Below the pieces are notes generated by a model, which saw nothing but the letters and a program-made list of their open reading frames with translations, was not told where the DNA came from and searched no databases. The position numbers were made by a program, and so were the translations under genes. Below are positions 25,459-33,764 of a stretch of DNA of 64,000 nt, in pieces. The stretch is from positions 1 through 64,000 of the forward strand of contig JANXUD010000095.1 of assembly GCA_025352045.1 (NCBI GenBank). The letters run 5' to 3'. The DNA comes from Gammaproteobacteria bacterium (GTDB lineage: Bacteria > Pseudomonadota > Gammaproteobacteria > Xanthomonadales > Xanthomonadaceae). Every line of letters begins with the position of its first letter. Positions within the stretch are counted from its first letter, which is position 1.

Positions 25459-26313
25459 CTAAAGCTGCTTGGCGGCGAAGGTGTCGCACTGGTTGGGCTG
25501 GCCGCTGGAGAAGCCGGCACGGAACCAGCGCACGCGCTGTTCGGAGGTGCCGTGGGTGAAGGAGTCGGGCATCACTTCGCCTTGCGACTGCTGCTGCAGG
25601 CGGTCGTCGCCGATCGCGCTCGCGGTATTGAGCGCCTTCTCGACGTCGCCGGTCTCCAGCCAGTTCAACTGGGCTTGGGCGAGGTTGGCCCAGACGCCCG
25701 CATAGCAGTCCGCCTGCAGCTCCATGCGCACGCTCAGGCCACTGCCGCCTTCCATCGGGGCGCCGCGGGCGCGCATCGCATCGACCTTGTCGGAGATGCC
25801 GGTCAGTTTCTGGATATGGTGGCCGACCTCGTGCGCGATCACGTAGGCCTCGGCGAAATCGCCGCCGCCACCTAGCTTGGTGCGCATCTCGTCGAAGAAG
25901 CTGGTGTCCAGGTAAACCTGCTGGTCGCCCGGGCAGTAGAACGGGCCGACCGCCGCGCTGGCCGTGCCGCAGGCCGAGCGCACCGCGCCGGAGAACAGCA
26001 CCAGCTTGGGCGCCGGGTACTGGCTGCCACTTTTCTGGAATACCTGGCCCCAGACGTCCTCTGTCGAGCCGAGCACCGTGCTGGCCAATTGCGAGGCTTC
26101 GTCGTTCGCCGGCGCCGCGCCGGGCGCCTGCTGCTCTGTCGGGGCCTGCTGGCTGGCCACCTGGCCCATGACTTCGAGGGGGTTCTTGCCCATCAACATG
26201 GCGACCACGCCAACGATCAGCAGGCCGCCCAGGCCGAGCCCACCGGCACCCACCGCGCCCATGCCGCGGCGATCTTCGACATTGCTGCTGCGCCGCCCGA
26301 TCTGCCATTTCAT
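25459..26313 (-). CDS. YpfJ-type neutral zinc metallopeptidase
   Basis: 284 residues from the ATG at 26313 with GGAGA 9 bases upstream. MKWQIGRRSSNVEDRRG is the family N-terminus, followed by a Gly-rich stretch and one membrane helix (about residues 18-40) that places the rest in the periplasm. Zinc motif HEVGHH is mid-protein (HExxH), with ELQADCYAGVWA supplying the third ligand Glu. FYCPGDQQVYLDTSFF precedes it. The C-terminal segment EQRVRWFRAGFSSGQ-P is also typical. Family members are common but have no established substrate. It is convergent with the threonine synthase-like gene. Confidence 0.9.
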   Translation of the reverse strand: MKWQIGRRSSNVEDRRGMGAVGAGGLGLGGLLIVGVVAMLMGKNPLEVMGQVASQQAPTEQQAPGAAPANDEASQLASTVLGSTEDVWGQVFQKSGSQYPAPKLVLFSGAVRSACGTASAAVGPFYCPGDQQVYLDTSFFDEMRTKLGGGGDFAEAYVIAHEVGHHIQKLTGISDKVDAMRARGAPMEGGSGLSVRMELQADCYAGVWANLAQAQLNWLETGDVEKALNTASAIGDDRLQQQSQGEVMPDSFTHGTSEQRVRWFRAGFSSGQPNQCDTFAAKQL

Positions 26314-26468
26314 TGGGGTGTCTCCGGTTCGTGGTGCGGCATTGTGAACTGGGGTCGCGGGACTGCGCCAGCTGGCAGCTGAACGGGATTCACCGGATTT
26401 GATCGCGAACAAGGCAGGCGGGTCGCCCGGGTGGGACCATGCGCCACCCCAACGCAGCAGGAGCCAGC

Positions 26469-26903
26469 ATGAAAACCACGACTTCGATTCTCGCCCTCGC
26501 GCTCGCCCTCGCGGCCCCGGCCGCCTTTGCCCACCCGGGCGACGACGCGACCAAGGACAAGATGGCGATGCACGAGAAGACCGAGATGCACGAAAAGATG
26601 GAGATGCACGACAAGATGGGCATGGGCGAGATGACGCCCGAGCAGCACCAGCAGATGGTCGACAGGCAGTGGGCCGACATGGACGCCAACAAGGACGGTT
26701 CGGTCAGCCGCGCCGAGTTCGACGCCCACGTGGCGCGGATGATGGCGATGCGCAAGCAGATGCACGAAGGCATGGACAAGGACGCGGCCCAGGACAAGGC
26801 CGGGCACGCCATGCACGAGGCGGCCGAGGACAGCAGCAAGGCCGCGCACGAAGCCGCCGAAGCGAAGGAAGACGCGGCCAAGGCGGCCGCCAAGCACAAG
26901 TAA
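26469..26903 (+). CDS. Exported EF-hand protein with His/Met-rich segment
   Basis: 144 residues from the ATG at 26469 with AGGAG 6 bases upstream; a signal peptide ends near AFA-HPG. After it comes a repeated M-H-E-K-like tract (MAMHEKTEMHEKMEMHDKM), rich in Met, His and acids. A single EF-hand loop follows, DANKDGSVSRAEFD, with Asp/Asn/Asp/Ser/Glu ligand positions intact. The C-terminus is an Ala/Lys/Glu/His helix. The protein probably resides in the periplasm and binds Ca2+ by the EF-hand and perhaps copper or another soft metal by the Met/His tract. Function unknown. Confidence 0.82.
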   Translation: MKTTTSILALALALAAPAAFAHPGDDATKDKMAMHEKTEMHEKMEMHDKMGMGEMTPEQHQQMVDRQWADMDANKDGSVSRAEFDAHVARMMAMRKQMHEGMDKDAAQDKAGHAMHEAAEDSSKAAHEAAEAKEDAAKAAAKHK

Positions 26904-26914
26904 TCCGCCGCAAC

Positions 26915-26940
26915 GCCGCCGCGCGAACCCGCGCGGCGGC
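26915..26940. terminator. GC-rich hairpin between convergent genes
   Basis: A perfect 11-base-pair stem (26915-26925 with 26930-26940) and a four-base loop lie between the EF-hand gene and the convergent KaiC-receiver gene. No U-tract follows on either strand, so it may act as a weak bidirectional terminator or an mRNA-end stabiliser rather than a classical intrinsic terminator. Confidence 0.5.
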
Positions 26941-26963
26941 ACCAGATCGACGGCGCGGGGGAC

Positions 26964-27590
26964 CTATCCCAGGCGGATCAGGACCGCCTGCATCTCCTGG
27001 AAATCGACTGGCTTGGTCAGGTGGTCGGCGAAACCTGCATCGCGGGTCAACTCGCGGTCGGACTCCTGGCCCCAGCCCGTCAGCGCGATCAGGGTGCAAT
27101 CGTCGGCGGTCTTCGACTCGCGGATGCGGCGCGCAACGTCCAGCCCGCTCATGCCCGGCATGCCCAGGTCCAGCACGGCTATCCGCGGCCGGAATGCCGC
27201 CACCTTCTGCAAGGCCTGCGGGCCGTCGTAAGCGACCTCCACGTCTGCCCCCGCCATGTGGAACATGGTGTATTGCTCGTCGGGCTGCAGCGAATCGGCG
27301 GAGGGCAACATCTCGCGCACGCTGATTCCACGCAGGTCCCAGCCGTGCGATTCGGCCACGCCCTGGAGTTCGGATTCGGTCTCGGACAGGGTCACGTACA
27401 GGACCGACTCGCCCAGGGCGGCGCCTTCCATGAGGAATTGGAGGGCCAACGTCGTCTTGCCCGAGCCCGGCGCGCCTTCCAGCACGTACAGGCGATTGCG
27501 GGTGAGGCCGCCGGCCAGGACATCGTCCAGCCCGGTGTTGCCCGTGCCGAGGCTGTCGGGCGAGAGCGCCGCGCGTTCCTTGCGTTCCAT
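26964..27590 (-). CDS. KaiC-like ATPase N-terminal part joined in frame to a truncated receiver domain
   Basis: 208 residues from the ATG at 27590, which has GGAAGGGG upstream; an ATG at 27605 lacks one. Residues 1-110 are the first half of a KaiC/RadA-like ATPase: TGNTGLDDVLAGGLTRNRLY, Walker A GAPGSGKTT, LPSADSLQPDEQYTMFH. At about 111 the sequence switches to the middle of a response-regulator receiver, MAGADVEVAYDGPQALQ, with phospho-acceptor Asp 141 (VLDLGMPG), Thr 171 and Lys 193. The KaiC half lacks its Walker B and the receiver lacks its first strand and acidic pair. It looks like a deletion joining a kaiC-like gene to a downstream hybrid-kinase gene. Likely non-functional, but the frame is open. 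Confidence 0.75.
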   Translation of the reverse strand: MERKERAALSPDSLGTGNTGLDDVLAGGLTRNRLYVLEGAPGSGKTTLALQFLMEGAALGESVLYVTLSETESELQGVAESHGWDLRGISVREMLPSADSLQPDEQYTMFHMAGADVEVAYDGPQALQKVAAFRPRIAVLDLGMPGMSGLDVARRIRESKTADDCTLIALTGWGQESDRELTRDAGFADHLTKPVDFQEMQAVLIRLG

Positions 27591-27752
27591 GTTGGCCCCT
27601 TCCATAAGGTTGGGCCGATATTAGGACGGGCATGGCGCGGACGGAATTCCCCCTTCGCGTCGCCGTCCCGTCCCGGTTCAGGGACGTGAGCGCGCGTTAA
27701 GCGGGTCCGCGGGAGGCGTATGCTGGCCACTCACGCACTGCAAGGAGGCGGT

Positions 27753-28325
27753 ATGGACAAGTTCAAGGTTGGATACATCGTGGGCAGCCTTTCGGTGGCA
27801 TCGATCAATCGCAAGCTCGCGCTGGCGCTCGCGAAGCTGGCGCCGCCGGAACTGGAGCTGGTCGAGATCCCGTTCCGCGACCTGCCGCTGTACTGCTACG
27901 ACTACGACAAGGATTTCCCCGCGGTCGCAACCGGGTTCAAGGCGGCGATCGCGGCCGTGGACGCGGTGCTGTTCGTGACACCGGAGTACAACCGGTCGAT
28001 CCCGGGCGGCCTGAAGAACGCCATCGACTGGGGCTCGCGGCCCTACGGCACCAACAGTTTTTCGCGCAAGCCCACGGCGGTGATCGGTACCTCGCCCGGC
28101 GCGATCGGCACGGCGGTGGGGCAGCAGCACCTGCGCAGCATCCTGAGCTTCTGCAATGCGCCCCAGATGAACTCGCCGGAGGCCTACATCCAGTACAAGG
28201 CGGACATGATCGATGACCAGCACGAGGTCACCGTCGAGGCGACCCGCGAGTTCCTGCGCAAGTTCATGCAGGACTTCCACGCCTTCATCGAGCGCGTCCT
28301 GACCGTCCTGCCGCGGGGCTCCTGA
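27753..28325 (+). CDS. NADPH-dependent FMN reductase (flavodoxin-like)
   Basis: 190 residues, ATG with AAGGAGG just upstream. Flavodoxin-like fold of the chromate/azo/quinone reductase group: VGYIVGSLSVASINRKLA binds FMN phosphate, TPEYNRSIPGGLKNAIDWGSRP is the family signature, and GTSPGAIGTAVGQQHLR follows. It uses NADPH to reduce FMN, quinones or chromate two electrons at a time and is thought to limit oxidative stress. A gap of about 150 bases separates it from the KaiC-receiver gene on the other strand. Confidence 0.92.
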   Translation: MDKFKVGYIVGSLSVASINRKLALALAKLAPPELELVEIPFRDLPLYCYDYDKDFPAVATGFKAAIAAVDAVLFVTPEYNRSIPGGLKNAIDWGSRPYGTNSFSRKPTAVIGTSPGAIGTAVGQQHLRSILSFCNAPQMNSPEAYIQYKADMIDDQHEVTVEATREFLRKFMQDFHAFIERVLTVLPRGS

Positions 28326-28347
28326 CACTGTCGCGCCACCGTCGCGG

Positions 28348-30690
28348 ATGATGATCGCGCTTGCCGCCCTGCTGTTGCTGCTCGCGGCCGGGCTGGGCTT
28401 CCTGTTGCTGACCGCGGTCGGCCAGAACCGTGGCCTGCTGGCGCGGATCCGCTCCAGTGGCCGACCCCTGCGCATCGTCCTGCGCGAGACGCTGGTGCTA
28501 TGGAGTCCGCTGGGCGTGGTGATTCTGGTGCTGTGCCTGGCGTCGAATCGCCTTGGCGCGGTGACCGTCGGCCTGGCGTACCGCCTGACGACCCTGGATG
28601 CGTTCTGCCGCGTCGAAGGTGTTCCCGCGCCGTTCGCCATGCCGTGCACGGCGCTGGCCTCGCGCCTGCCCAAGGCGGCGATCCGGCCGGCAGGCGCGCC
28701 ATCGGACCTGGCCATGCTGGTGGCCGATCGCTATGCCACGCTGCGCGGCCGCCTGCTGTCGCGCACCGACGCAGGCCTGCAGTGGACGATTGCGGAGCGC
28801 CCCGCGTTGTCGCGCCTGCTGTCGCCGTCGTCGGTGCTCGGCCTGGAGCGGGCACCGGAGGACGAACCGGAACTGGTGCGGATGCTCGGCGAACTGCGCG
28901 CCCTGTTGGCCGCGCCGACGCCGCCGGCCGCGAACCTGCTCGACACCCTGCGCTTCATGGGCGAGCGCGATGTGCGCACGCGCCGCCTGCGCGAACTCAC
29001 TGCCCTGGTGCGTGCGCGGCGCGAGCAGGTCAATGCGGCGGCCTATGCCGGCCTGGCGCCGGCTGCGCAGGGCCGGCTGTTCCTGCGCCACCGGCTCTCG
29101 CACGCCCTGGCGACCGGGGTGCCGCCACCGCTTCCGGGGGCCGGTGCCACGCGCGTTGGCCTTTCCTTGCAGCTGGCGCGCGACGAGGCGGCGGTGCTGC
29201 GCATCCTCGAGCGCGAGGGCGCGACGCGCAAGGGCGCCGCGGGCCTCGTCGTCGCCCTGGCCCCGCCACGCCTGTGCACCGTCGCGGCGCCATCGCCGCA
29301 ATTGCAATGGTCCCGCGACCCGGTGGGCGATACGCGCGCCGCGCTGACCGGTCTGGAGGGGCTGCTGCAATCCAATGGCGGGAACTTCCGCTGCGACGCC
29401 TTGGCCGGCGCACCGGCGACGCTGGTGCTGGAGCCGCTGGGTTTCCACGAGAGCGTGCGTCGCTCGATCCAGCGCTGGTTCGATGCCGCCACCCGGGACG
29501 GCATCCAGCGCCTGGGCGCGATCAGCCTCGATGGCGCCGCCGCCGGGGGCGACGGGGGGGCCGTGGCGCACGCCATCGCCACGGTCCTGCCGGAGCGTGT
29601 CGCGCTGGGCCGCGCCGACTGCGGCTGGAACCATCCGGCCAATTGCCTGGCCAATGCCGCGCGCGCAGGCGCCGAGAACGCGATGGCGGCGTCGCTGCAG
29701 GGCGCGAGCTCCCGATCCGCGCATGCCGCTGGCCAGGCGGCTGGCGCACTGTCGCAGTCGCTCGACGCGCGTATCGGCGAGGCCCTCCTCGCGGTCGAGG
29801 CACGATCGGGCGCCATGCGCGACAGCGCCCTGCGCTGGGCCGACGACCTGTTCCTGCTCGGCAACCTGCTGCGCCTGGTGGGCTGGCTGGTGCTGCTGCT
29901 GGTGGTGGCGAAGAGTTTCCTCTACGTGCTCGCGCTCGACCTGTATCGGGACGGGGGGCCGATGGCCCTGGGCTTCGAGGGCGCGCCGGCGATCCAGGGC
30001 GAACTGCGGGTGGGGCAGCGGATCACCATCGACCGCGACTTCCCGCACGCGATGATCACGCGCAAGCAGTTGTCCAACACCGACAACGACATCCGCATCG
30101 CACCGTGGCCGACCTCGTCGGTGATCGGCCGCCTGCTGAGCGGCAAGTATTTCCTGTACACCCGCGGCTCCTTCCTGGCTGATGCCGGCCACGCGCCGGC
30201 CCAGGGCGCCGCGCCGCTGGGCATGGTGGCGTCGGCCGGGGGCGGGCAGAGCATCGTCGAGTGGCGGATGCAGCCGGGCGAGGAGGTGGTGTTCCGCTAC
30301 CGGGAATTCTTCGGCGCCAGCGAAAACGTGCGCCTGTCCACGGAAATCAGCCTGCGCCTGTCCACCCTGCTGCTGGGCCGGGTGCTGTTCCGGGTCGCCC
30401 GTTGCCACGACGCGGAGGGCCGGCTGTTGCTCAAGGCGGACGTGGAAGCCAACCTGCACGACGACCTGCGCGCGGTGCCGCCAGAGCGGATGCTGGCCTG
30501 GAACCGGCACGCCCGCTTCAGCATCCACAGCGGCCGGACCCTGCGCGCGGTGTTGCTCAATGGCTATACCCTGCTGCGGCGCAACCCGGACCAGGGACCC
30601 CCCGGCCGGATCCTGGTCTCGAGCGGGGAGACCGGCTCCAACCTGGGCAGCATCCGCTTCCTGCGGCGGATTGTTTCGGCGATCTTCTAG
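28348..30690 (+). CDS. Large membrane protein of unknown function
   Basis: 780 residues; the ATGs at 28348 and 28351 are equally possible and neither has a strong ribosome site. Two membrane helices lie at the N-terminus (about 1-24 and 47-68). A mainly helical, Ala/Arg/Leu-rich soluble part of about 430 residues follows, with a central segment containing paired Cys (DCGWNHPANCLANA), and then another strongly hydrophobic segment near 510-540. The last 230 residues look beta-rich: IQGELRVGQRITIDRDFPHA, QPGEEVVFRYREFFGASENV, ILVSSGETGSNLGS. That end weakly recalls AIM24-like barrels, but I cannot assign a family. It may share regulation with the two-component genes behind it. Confidence 0.7.
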   Translation: MMIALAALLLLLAAGLGFLLLTAVGQNRGLLARIRSSGRPLRIVLRETLVLWSPLGVVILVLCLASNRLGAVTVGLAYRLTTLDAFCRVEGVPAPFAMPCTALASRLPKAAIRPAGAPSDLAMLVADRYATLRGRLLSRTDAGLQWTIAERPALSRLLSPSSVLGLERAPEDEPELVRMLGELRALLAAPTPPAANLLDTLRFMGERDVRTRRLRELTALVRARREQVNAAAYAGLAPAAQGRLFLRHRLSHALATGVPPPLPGAGATRVGLSLQLARDEAAVLRILEREGATRKGAAGLVVALAPPRLCTVAAPSPQLQWSRDPVGDTRAALTGLEGLLQSNGGNFRCDALAGAPATLVLEPLGFHESVRRSIQRWFDAATRDGIQRLGAISLDGAAAGGDGGAVAHAIATVLPERVALGRADCGWNHPANCLANAARAGAENAMAASLQGASSRSAHAAGQAAGALSQSLDARIGEALLAVEARSGAMRDSALRWADDLFLLGNLLRLVGWLVLLLVVAKSFLYVLALDLYRDGGPMALGFEGAPAIQGELRVGQRITIDRDFPHAMITRKQLSNTDNDIRIAPWPTSSVIGRLLSGKYFLYTRGSFLADAGHAPAQGAAPLGMVASAGGGQSIVEWRMQPGEEVVFRYREFFGASENVRLSTEISLRLSTLLLGRVLFRVARCHDAEGRLLLKADVEANLHDDLRAVPPERMLAWNRHARFSIHSGRTLRAVLLNGYTLLRRNPDQGPPGRILVSSGETGSNLGSIRFLRRIVSAIF

Positions 30691-30775
30691 GCCGGAAGTC
30701 ATGCCCAGCCAGGCGGCCGAAAACCCGCCCTGAACGCCTGCCCTGAACGGTCCTCCGGCCATAACCGCCTGCTAA

Positions 30776-30884
30776 CTGACAAGCCCGGCAGCGGTGCCTA
30801 ACCTGTCACCAAGCTTCCGACGTCTAGGCCGGAAGTGGGGTAGCAACCAGCCTCCGATTCGGGACCGGAGGCTGGTTTTTTTTT
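30776..30884 (+). ncRNA. Candidate small RNA or transcription attenuator
   Basis: The 225 bases between the unknown membrane protein and the histidine kinase hold no gene but a plausible transcription unit. A promoter-like pair CTGACA (30776-30781) and TAACCT (30799-30804) has 17-base spacing. A transcript starting near 30811 would fold a 6-bp hairpin (30814-30819 with 30830-30835) and end in a strong intrinsic terminator at 30884, giving an RNA of about 75 nt. Since the kinase start is only 31 bases later, the same element could instead attenuate that gene. The -10 box is weak. No known RNA family was recognised. Confidence 0.4.
30846..30884 (+). terminator. Strong rho-independent terminator
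   Basis: An 11-base-pair perfect GC-rich stem (30846-30856 pairs with 30866-30876), a 9-base loop and a run of nine T at 30876-30884. This is by far the clearest intrinsic terminator in the window. It lies downstream of the large membrane protein and 31 bases before the histidine kinase. Confidence 0.9.
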
Positions 30885-30915
30885 GCCCCGGCATCGGGCC
30901 GGTCATACTAGCCGC

Positions 30916-32916
30916 ATGTCCACTAGCCGGCGCCTGTCGCAACTGCTTCTTGCCAGCCACGTGGGCCTGGTCCTGCTGTTCGCCGTGCTGCTGCTGGCCA
31001 CCGGCGTGGGCACGATCCGCTCCGCGGTGACCGTGCAGGCGCGCGCCGAAGCCGAGCGTTCGGTGTCGGAAGCGCGGCGCCGGCTGGAGGAGTGGCGGCG
31101 CGAACTGGTGGTCGGCGCCGGGTTGCTGGCCGAGCAGCCCACGCTGCGTTTCTACCTGCAACGCGGGCAGCTCACCAAGGCGCGCGCACTGGTGGAGAAT
31201 TTCCACGCCACCAGCGCCATCGAATACATCCTGGTGCTGGACGGCACGCGCACCATTGCGGAGATCGGGCCGCGGCCGCCGGTGTTCCAGACGGGACTGG
31301 CCTTCGATCGCAAGGGCCGGGCCTGGCGCGTGGTCCGTCGCGGCATCCACCCCCTGCCGGCCAGTTCCATCGTGGTGGCCGAGATGCTGGGCGACCGCTT
31401 GATCGCCCTGCCGCAGAGCGACGGCATCGGCCTGTTGCTGCGTCCGCTGGTCAACGATCCGGCCAGCAAGGATCGCTGGCGACAGGCCCTGCATGGCACT
31501 TCGGCCACCGGTGAACCACGTACGCTGCAGGACGTGGATGGCAGCGCCGTGGCGCGGGTGGCGAGCGTGCCCGGCGACGACGGCCAGGCCAGCGCCCTGC
31601 TGACCGTGCGCATCGGGCCGGAATGGCTGGACCGGCGCGTCGTCGAATGGCTGGCCTCGTTCGGCCTGTCGAGCGCGCTGACGGTGCTGCTGGCGCTGGC
31701 GATCGCCGTGTTGCTCGCGGCGCGCATCGCCCGGCCGTTCGCGCAGTTGGCGGGCAATGCCGAACGCCTGGGCAGCGGCGACCTCGACACGCCCATCCCG
31801 GTGCCGGTGACCTTCCTGTCCGAGCCCAAGGCGCTGGCCGAGAGCCTGGAGAAGATGCGCCGCAGGGTGGCGACGCTGACCAGCAACGAGCGCGCGCAAC
31901 GCGAGGAACTCGATGCCATCCTGGACGGCGTGGACGAAGGCATCGTCGGCGTCAACGCCGATGGCACGATCCACTACGCCAACCGCCAGTTCCTGGACAT
32001 GGGCGGGCGCGAACGCGAAGACGTGCTCGGCCGCGGCGTGGACGAACTTCTGGCGACCGAGCGTCGCGCCGGCGGCCGCGATACCGGCGTCGAGGGCGGG
32101 GCCCCGCAGGAACGCTGCGTCATCGCAGGTTCCATGCGCCCGGTGCTGGTGCGCCGGCTCGCTGCCAGCGGCGGGCGGCAACTGTTGTTGATTCGCGAGG
32201 AGAACGCCATCGAGGCCGGGCGGGCGATGCGCGATCGCGTGCTGGCCAATCTGTCGCACGAATTCCAGACACCGCTGTCGGCGCAGATCGCCTCGATCGA
32301 GCTGCTGCGCGACCACCTGCGCACGACCCGGGACGCCGCGGCCATCCAGCTTGCCGACGCGCAATACCGCGGCACCATGCGCCTGTCCCAGCTGGTCGAC
32401 AACCTGCTCGACAGCGTGCGCATCGAGAGCGGCGAGATGCGCCTGCGCCACGACGCAGTGGACCTGTCGCAGGTGGTGGCCGACGCGGTCGAGCTGATCC
32501 AGCCACTGACCGACCAGCGCGAGCAGCGCGTGGTCATGTCGCTGGCGCCGGGCCCGATGATCGACGGCGACGCCGCCCGCCTGGCCTCGGTGATGGTCAA
32601 CCTGCTGGCCAACGCCAACAAGTTCGCTCCCGACGGCACCACCATCTGGGTCGAACAAGAGTGGACGGCAGGCAAGGCCATGGTCTGGGTCGAGGACGAA
32701 GGCCCCGGCCTGCCGCCGCAGCACGAGCACCACGACCTGTTCGCGCCGTTCAAGCGCTCGCCGCACGAGGAGCCCAGCCAGCGCGGCACCGGCCTCGGCC
32801 TGGCGGTGGTGCGCGCCGTCATCGCGGCGCACGGCGGGGAAGTGCGGATCGCGGCGCCGCTGCACCGCCAGGGCGCGCGGATCGGCGTGGTGCTGCCGGT
32901 GGAGGGCGTTGCATGA
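30916..32916 (+). CDS. Sensor histidine kinase with HAMP and PAS domains
   Basis: 666 residues. Two membrane helices (about 13-37 and 248-272) flank a periplasmic sensor of about 210 residues that begins with a helical stretch of charged residues. After the second helix come a HAMP segment (ARIARPFAQLAGNAERLGSG), a helical linker, a PAS domain (LDAILDGVDEGIVGVNADG), the dimerisation/phospho-acceptor motif ANLSHEFQTPLSAQ, and the ATPase boxes NLLANANKFAPDG, WVEDEGPGLPP and RGTGLGLAVVRAV. It probably sits in the inner membrane and phosphorylates the response regulator encoded 31 bases downstream. The signal is unknown. Confidence 0.93.
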   Translation: MSTSRRLSQLLLASHVGLVLLFAVLLLATGVGTIRSAVTVQARAEAERSVSEARRRLEEWRRELVVGAGLLAEQPTLRFYLQRGQLTKARALVENFHATSAIEYILVLDGTRTIAEIGPRPPVFQTGLAFDRKGRAWRVVRRGIHPLPASSIVVAEMLGDRLIALPQSDGIGLLLRPLVNDPASKDRWRQALHGTSATGEPRTLQDVDGSAVARVASVPGDDGQASALLTVRIGPEWLDRRVVEWLASFGLSSALTVLLALAIAVLLAARIARPFAQLAGNAERLGSGDLDTPIPVPVTFLSEPKALAESLEKMRRRVATLTSNERAQREELDAILDGVDEGIVGVNADGTIHYANRQFLDMGGREREDVLGRGVDELLATERRAGGRDTGVEGGAPQERCVIAGSMRPVLVRRLAASGGRQLLLIREENAIEAGRAMRDRVLANLSHEFQTPLSAQIASIELLRDHLRTTRDAAAIQLADAQYRGTMRLSQLVDNLLDSVRIESGEMRLRHDAVDLSQVVADAVELIQPLTDQREQRVVMSLAPGPMIDGDAARLASVMVNLLANANKFAPDGTTIWVEQEWTAGKAMVWVEDEGPGLPPQHEHHDLFAPFKRSPHEEPSQRGTGLGLAVVRAVIAAHGGEVRIAAPLHRQGARIGVVLPVEGVA

Positions 32917-32947
32917 GGGTTCGGCATCGCTTGGGCACAGTGGCCGC

Positions 32948-33622
32948 ATGAACATCCTGATCGTGGACGACGACGTCGAGCTGGTCGGACTGCTGCGCTT
33001 CGCACTGTCGGGCGCGGGTTATTCCGTGGTCACCGCCTTCGATGGCGAGCAGGCGCTGGCGCGACTGGCCGACGCGCTGCCCGACCTGGTGATCCTGGAC
33101 GTGAACCTGCCACTGATGGACGGCTTCAGCGTGCTGGAGGAACTGCGCAAGACCAGCCAGGTGCCGGTGATGATGCTGACCGTGCGCGCGGCCGAGGAAG
33201 ACGAAGTGCGCGGCCTGGACCTGGGCGCCGACGACTACCTGCGCAAGCCCTTCAGCCCGCGCGCCCTGCTGGCGCGGATCCGGTCGCTGCTGCGACGTGG
33301 CACCGAAGCGGTCGAGGACAACGTGCTCTCGCTCGGCCGCCTGTCGCTGGACCTCGAGCGCAGCGAGGCCCGGGTCGCCGACGGCGGCAGTTTCCGCCTG
33401 TCGCCGCTGGAGCTGCGCCTGCTGCGCCTGCTGTTGAGCCAGCGCGGCCGCCCCGTGGATGCCGACCGCCTGATCGAATTCGTCTGGGCCGATCGCGAGG
33501 CCGCGGACCGCGAGTCGCTCAAGCAGGTGGTGCATCGCCTGCGCCGCAAGCTCGAACGGGCGGGCGGGGCGGCGACCTGGATCGAATACGTGCCCAACGC
33601 GGGGTACGCCTTCGCGTCGTAG
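32948..33622 (+). CDS. OmpR/PhoB-type response regulator
   Basis: 224 residues. Receiver domain with NILIVDDDVELVGLL (acid pair), phospho-acceptor Asp in LVILDVNLPLMDG, Thr in MMLTVRAAEE and Lys in LRKPFSPR; a C-terminal winged helix follows (FRLSPLELRLLRLLLSQRG, then SLKQVVHRLRRKLE and IEYVPNAGYAFAS). It is a DNA-binding transcription regulator, partner of the kinase encoded just upstream. The length is normal. No obvious target box was noted nearby. Confidence 0.95.
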   Translation: MNILIVDDDVELVGLLRFALSGAGYSVVTAFDGEQALARLADALPDLVILDVNLPLMDGFSVLEELRKTSQVPVMMLTVRAAEEDEVRGLDLGADDYLRKPFSPRALLARIRSLLRRGTEAVEDNVLSLGRLSLDLERSEARVADGGSFRLSPLELRLLRLLLSQRGRPVDADRLIEFVWADREAADRESLKQVVHRLRRKLERAGGAATWIEYVPNAGYAFAS

Positions 33623-33668
33623 TTTTCGCCTTGATCGTGTCGTGTGCTGACCGTGCCCCGGTCGGCCC

Positions 33669-33764
33669 GGTGGAGGAGTCTTGGCGGGACACGCCGTGAA
33701 TCCATCCATGGAGGCTAGTCGGCGCCGTCCATGGCGCGGATTGTCCCGCCAAGACCCCTCCACC
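33669..33764. repeat. Long nested inverted repeat element
   Basis: Arms 33669-33691 and 33742-33764 match in 22 of 23 positions. The 50-base spacer contains a second, imperfect inverted pair (AATCCATCCATGG near 33699 against CCATGGCGCGGATT near 33729). The whole unit is near 96 bases, GC-rich and flanked by the non-coding remainder of a 358-base gap between the response regulator and the DUF1615 gene. The arms include TTGGCGGGAC, which I recall from dispersed repeats in Lysobacter-like genomes. Possibly a REP/MITE-like element or a strong RNA hairpin. The rest of the gap, to 33980, shows nothing I can name. Confidence 0.75.

Noticed and set aside
28498-30762. 754-residue minus-strand frame opposite the large membrane protein
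   Set aside because: Gln/Arg/Gly-rich shadow without motifs; the plus frame has membrane helices and sensible codon use.
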